DNA of 64,000 bases from assembly GCF_014842025.1 (NCBI RefSeq), contig NZ_JACYUY010000016.1, positions 77,246-141,245 on the forward strand. The letters run 5' to 3'. The stretch comes from Massilia sp. CFBP 13721 (lineage in GTDB: Bacteria > Pseudomonadota > Gammaproteobacteria > Burkholderiales > Burkholderiaceae_D). Under the pieces are notes generated by a model. That model did no database searches and was not told the DNA's origin. It was given only the letters and a program-made list of their open reading frames with translations. The position numbers and the translations under genes were made by a program. Every line of letters starts with the position of its first letter. The stretch's first letter is position 1. Shown here in pieces: positions 61,604 through 64,000 of the stretch.

Positions 61604-62488
61604 ATGAAGGATCTCGTACAAGACGGCGACAGCCTGGTTGGCACCAGCAATTTCGAAGAGGGCGTCGACCGCCGCGTGTTCCTGAAGGCGGCGATCGGTA
61701 CCGGCTTCGCGGCCGCGACCCTGCCGGTCGCGGCGCAAACCGTGGTCAAGACCGACGTCACGGGCCTGTCCGCCGGCGACCACATCATCGTCATCAATGG
61801 ACAGGACGTGCCGGTGTACCGCGCCCAGCCCGAAGGCAAGGCCAATCCGCCGGTGATCCTGGTGATTTCCGAGATCTTCGGCGTGCACGAGTACATCAAG
61901 GACGTAGCGCGCCGCTTCGCGAAGCTGGGCTACATGGCCGTGGCGCCCGACCTGTTCGTGCGCGCGGGCGATGCCAGCAAGGTGCCGAACATCGCCGACC
62001 TGATGAAGGACATCGTCGGCAAGACCCCGGATGCGCAGGTCATGTCCGACCTCGACACCGTCGTCACCTGGGCCAAGCAACGGGGAGGCGATACCGCGAA
62101 GCTCGGCATCACCGGCTTCTGCTGGGGCGGGCGCATCACCTGGCTGTACTCGGCGCACAACCCGAACGTGAAAGCCGGCGTGGCCTGGTACGGCCGCCTG
62201 GCGGGCGACGCCACCGCCAACTCGCCGAAGCATCCGATCGACATCGCCCAGAACCTGAAGACGCCGGTGCTCGGCCTGTACGGCGCCAAGGACACCGGCA
62301 TCCCGCTCGAATCGGTCGACCGCATGCGCGCGGCGCTGGACAAGGGCAACAGCGGCTCGGCCTTCCACGTCTATCAGAATTCGGGACACGCCTTCCACGC
62401 CGATTACCGTCCGAGTTTCAACGAGGCGGATGCGAAGGACGGCTGGCGCCGCGCCGTGGAGTGGTTCCGGACGCACGGCGTGGTGTAA
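61604..62488 (+). CDS. Dienelactone hydrolase family protein with Tat-like signal
   Basis: 294 residues. GGAGGG touches ATG 61598 but sits 6 nt before ATG 61604, so the latter is chosen. The N-terminal region has DRRVFLKAAIGTGFAAATLP, a twin-arginine signal cut near AAQ, so the protein is likely exported folded. The nucleophile Cys is in GITGFCWGGRITWLY, and the Asp/His are in YGAKDTGIPLESV and NSGHAFHADYRP. The substrate is not known; carboxymethylenebutenolidase activity is only the family prototype. Confidence 0.87.
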   Translation: MKDLVQDGDSLVGTSNFEEGVDRRVFLKAAIGTGFAAATLPVAAQTVVKTDVTGLSAGDHIIVINGQDVPVYRAQPEGKANPPVILVISEIFGVHEYIKDVARRFAKLGYMAVAPDLFVRAGDASKVPNIADLMKDIVGKTPDAQVMSDLDTVVTWAKQRGGDTAKLGITGFCWGGRITWLYSAHNPNVKAGVAWYGRLAGDATANSPKHPIDIAQNLKTPVLGLYGAKDTGIPLESVDRMRAALDKGNSGSAFHVYQNSGHAFHADYRPSFNEADAKDGWRRAVEWFRTHGVV

Positions 62489-62510
62489 GCGTTAGCGCGT
62501 ACGAAAGCGT

Positions 62511-62534
62511 GCCGGGCACTGTACAATGCCCGGC
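62511..62534. terminator. Hairpin after the dienelactone hydrolase gene
   Basis: GCCGGGCA / TGCCCGGC stem with an 8-nt loop, followed only by TTG. A weak terminator candidate; its loop also contains a possible -10, TACAAT (62522-62527), for the next gene. Confidence 0.45.
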
Positions 62535-62571
62535 TTGCCACGCCTAGCAAGTCCAGAACAAGAGGCTTCAC

Positions 62572-63342
62572 ATCGACCCGATTCTCACCTCCATCCTGCT
62601 GGCGACCCTGATCGCCGGCGTCGTCAGCATCTCGGCCGCGGCTGTATTTTCGTTCACGCTGCTCTCCAAAATGGTGGAGCGGCTGGTGAGCCTGTCGGTC
62701 GGCATCATGCTCTCGACCTCGTTCCTGCATGCGCTGCCCGAAGCCTTCGAGTCCGGCGCCCAAACCTATAAACTGTTTGCGACCCTGCTGGCGGGCCTGT
62801 TCGCCTTCTTCCTGCTCGAGAAGCTGGCGCTGCTGCGCCACTCGCACCACCACGAGGGCGATGGCCACCACCACGCCCACGGCCATGACGCGCACGCGGC
62901 CGGCAAGTCGGGCTGGATGATCCTGATCGGCGACGGCATGCACAATTTTACGGACGGGATCCTGATCGCGGCCGCCTTCCTCGCCAACCCCGAGCTGGGC
63001 CTGGTCACCGCGCTGGCCATCGTCGCCCATGAAATCCCGACCGAGATCGGCGATTTCATCGTCCTGCTCAACGCCGGCTTCTCGCGCATGCGCGCCTATG
63101 TGTTCAACCTGCTGTGCAGCCTGCTGTCGGTAGCAGGCGGTTTGATCGGCTACTACACGCTCGACCGCGCCAGCGGCCTGATTCCCTACGTGCTGGTGTT
63201 CGCGTCGTCCGGCTTCATCTATATCGCCGTCAGCGACCTGATGCCGCAGATGCAGAGGAGGGCGACGGTGAAGGAATCGATCCCGCAGGTGCTGTTGATC
63301 GGCCTTGGCGTTATCATCGTGCTGTTCCTGACCGGGCGCTGA
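62572..63342 (+). CDS. ZIP family metal transporter
   Basis: Divalent-metal (Zn/Mn/Fe) transporter of the inner membrane, 256 residues if begun at ATC 62572. AAGAGG is exactly 6 nt before this ATC, the next codons give DPILTSILLATLIAGVVSIS (helix 1), and the in-frame stop is at 62545. The first standard start, ATG 62671, would delete helix 1. Metal-site motifs are GDGMHNFTDGILIAAAF and VAHEIPTEIGDF; a His-rich loop, HSHHHEGDGHHHAHGHDAHA, lies between helices 3 and 4. Confidence 0.85.
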   Translation: MDPILTSILLATLIAGVVSISAAAVFSFTLLSKMVERLVSLSVGIMLSTSFLHALPEAFESGAQTYKLFATLLAGLFAFFLLEKLALLRHSHHHEGDGHHHAHGHDAHAAGKSGWMILIGDGMHNFTDGILIAAAFLANPELGLVTALAIVAHEIPTEIGDFIVLLNAGFSRMRAYVFNLLCSLLSVAGGLIGYYTLDRASGLIPYVLVFASSGFIYIAVSDLMPQMQRRATVKESIPQVLLIGLGVIIVLFLTGR

Positions 63343-63385
63343 TTTTTAAAAGCAGGCCTGGTCGTCTCGACGAACGGAGCCTGCC

Positions 63386-63934
63386 ATGTACATGCGTCGC
63401 TGTCGCTGGATTCCCGAGTCCGGAACTGGACTCGAACACCTGGTCGTGCACTGCCGCGATGACGCAATCCTCGCGCAAGGCGTCGTCATCGGCGACGACG
63501 AAGGCGAGCGCTTCGGCGCCAGCTACACCATCGAATGCGACGCCGCCTGGCACGTGCGCCACGCCGTCGTCGACGTCGCCGGCGGCGCGCATCTCGAACT
63601 CTTCAGCGATGGCGCGGGCCACTGGCATGACGGCGCCGGCGTCCCGCTCGATGCGCTGGCCGGCTGCATCGACGTCGACCTCACCGCCAGCTGCTTCACC
63701 AATACCCTCCCGCTGCGCCGCCTCGCCAACGTGCTCGATCGGCGCCAGGCGATCGACGTCGCCTGGATCGCGGTTCCCGCACTCACCGTCGTAAAAGCGG
63801 CCCAGGCCTATACCCGCCTCGGCAGCGGCCTGGTGCTGTTCGAAGGCCTCGACATCGACTTCCGCGCCGAGCTGACGATCGACGCCGACGGCTTCATTCT
63901 GCGTTATCCGGGCTTGTTCGCCCGCGTTTTGTAG
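63386..63934 (+). CDS. Putative glycolipid-binding domain protein
   Basis: 182 residues. GGAG lies 6 nt before ATG 63386. The pattern RCRWIPESGTGLEHLVVHCR, then FGASYTIECDAAWHVRHAVV, LELFSDGAGHWHDGAG and LDALAGCIDVDLTASCFTNT matches the putative glycolipid-binding family (COG3554). No signal peptide. The stop codon TAG lies in GTAGGGTG, which resembles the start of the window's palindromic repeat. Confidence 0.82.
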   Translation: MYMRRCRWIPESGTGLEHLVVHCRDDAILAQGVVIGDDEGERFGASYTIECDAAWHVRHAVVDVAGGAHLELFSDGAGHWHDGAGVPLDALAGCIDVDLTASCFTNTLPLRRLANVLDRRQAIDVAWIAVPALTVVKAAQAYTRLGSGLVLFEGLDIDFRAELTIDADGFILRYPGLFARVL

Positions 63935-63945
63935 GGTGTGTAAGG

Positions 63946-63987
63946 GCAAAATAGTAATGTCCGGTTCTAGCAAAATAGAAATGTCTG
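63946..63987. mobile_element. Direct repeats resembling an insertion-sequence end (partial)
   Basis: GCAAAATAGTAATGTCCG (63946-63963) and GCAAAATAGAAATGTCTG (63970-63987) match at 16 of 18 positions, 24 bp apart. The AT-rich, repeated sequence at the window's right edge looks like the terminus of an insertion element lying beyond base 64000. Confidence 0.45.
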
Positions 63988-64000
63988 ATTTTGCTATCTC

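Overview
The window is a GC-rich bacterial chromosome segment, almost certainly from an Oxalobacteraceae betaproteobacterium close to Massilia. Supporting gene orders are rplM-rpsI, argC-bactofilin-erpA, tyrS-dtd, dusB-fis-purH-ruvCAB, thiCSGDE and the polA / DUF2782-thrB-BPSS1780-family block. A PEP-CTERM protein, a TonB-dependent receptor and many small secreted proteins fit that group. I see no rRNA or tRNA gene, CRISPR array, prophage or complete insertion sequence. Genus placement rests on gene order and protein character, not on a search.

Layout. 1-3020 (minus): secreted alpha/beta hydrolase and a NatAB-type ABC exporter cut by the left edge. 3208-12283: rplM-rpsI, a patatin-like protein, argC, bactofilin, erpA, anmK, an M23 peptidase, tyrS-dtd. 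12328-19952: a PEBP-family protein, a phosphatase, dusB-fis, purH, ruvCAB and a YaiI-family gene. 20042-25942: accessory genes (MgtC, cold shock protein, histidine kinase and response regulator, SMR exporter, DUF2147, VOC, PEP-CTERM). 26217-29015: valS. 29103-33638: thiamine operon behind a TPP riboswitch. 33745-41525: cheW, a channel-like protein, class III alcohol dehydrogenase, a heptad-repeat protein, a DUF885 protein and a TonB-dependent receptor. 41602-47111: small proteins, an AT-richer patch and a frameshifted M13 peptidase. 47576-55586: uvrD, BPSS1780 family, thrB, DUF2782, polA. 55729-64000: methyltransferase, micro-proteins, cupin, dmlR/dmlA, a DUF2807 protein, a Tat-signal dienelactone hydrolase, a ZIP transporter, a glycolipid-binding-like protein, and what may be the edge of a mobile element.

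The most unusual feature is a family of palindromic repeats, consensus GTAGGGTGGGC-loop-GCCCACGCG, present at 11 loci in about 20 copies. Most are inverted pairs. Eight of the 11 convergent gene junctions carry one and none of about 12 divergent junctions does. One pair lies inside a 324-bp element with 36-bp terminal inverted repeats.

Regulation visible in the sequence includes LexA-type boxes before ruvC and uvrD, a TPP riboswitch with a hairpin covering the thiC ribosome binding site, and a structured leader before rplM. Two genes (a ZIP transporter and a VOC protein) have their best-placed ribosome binding sites before ATC or ATT instead of a normal start codon.
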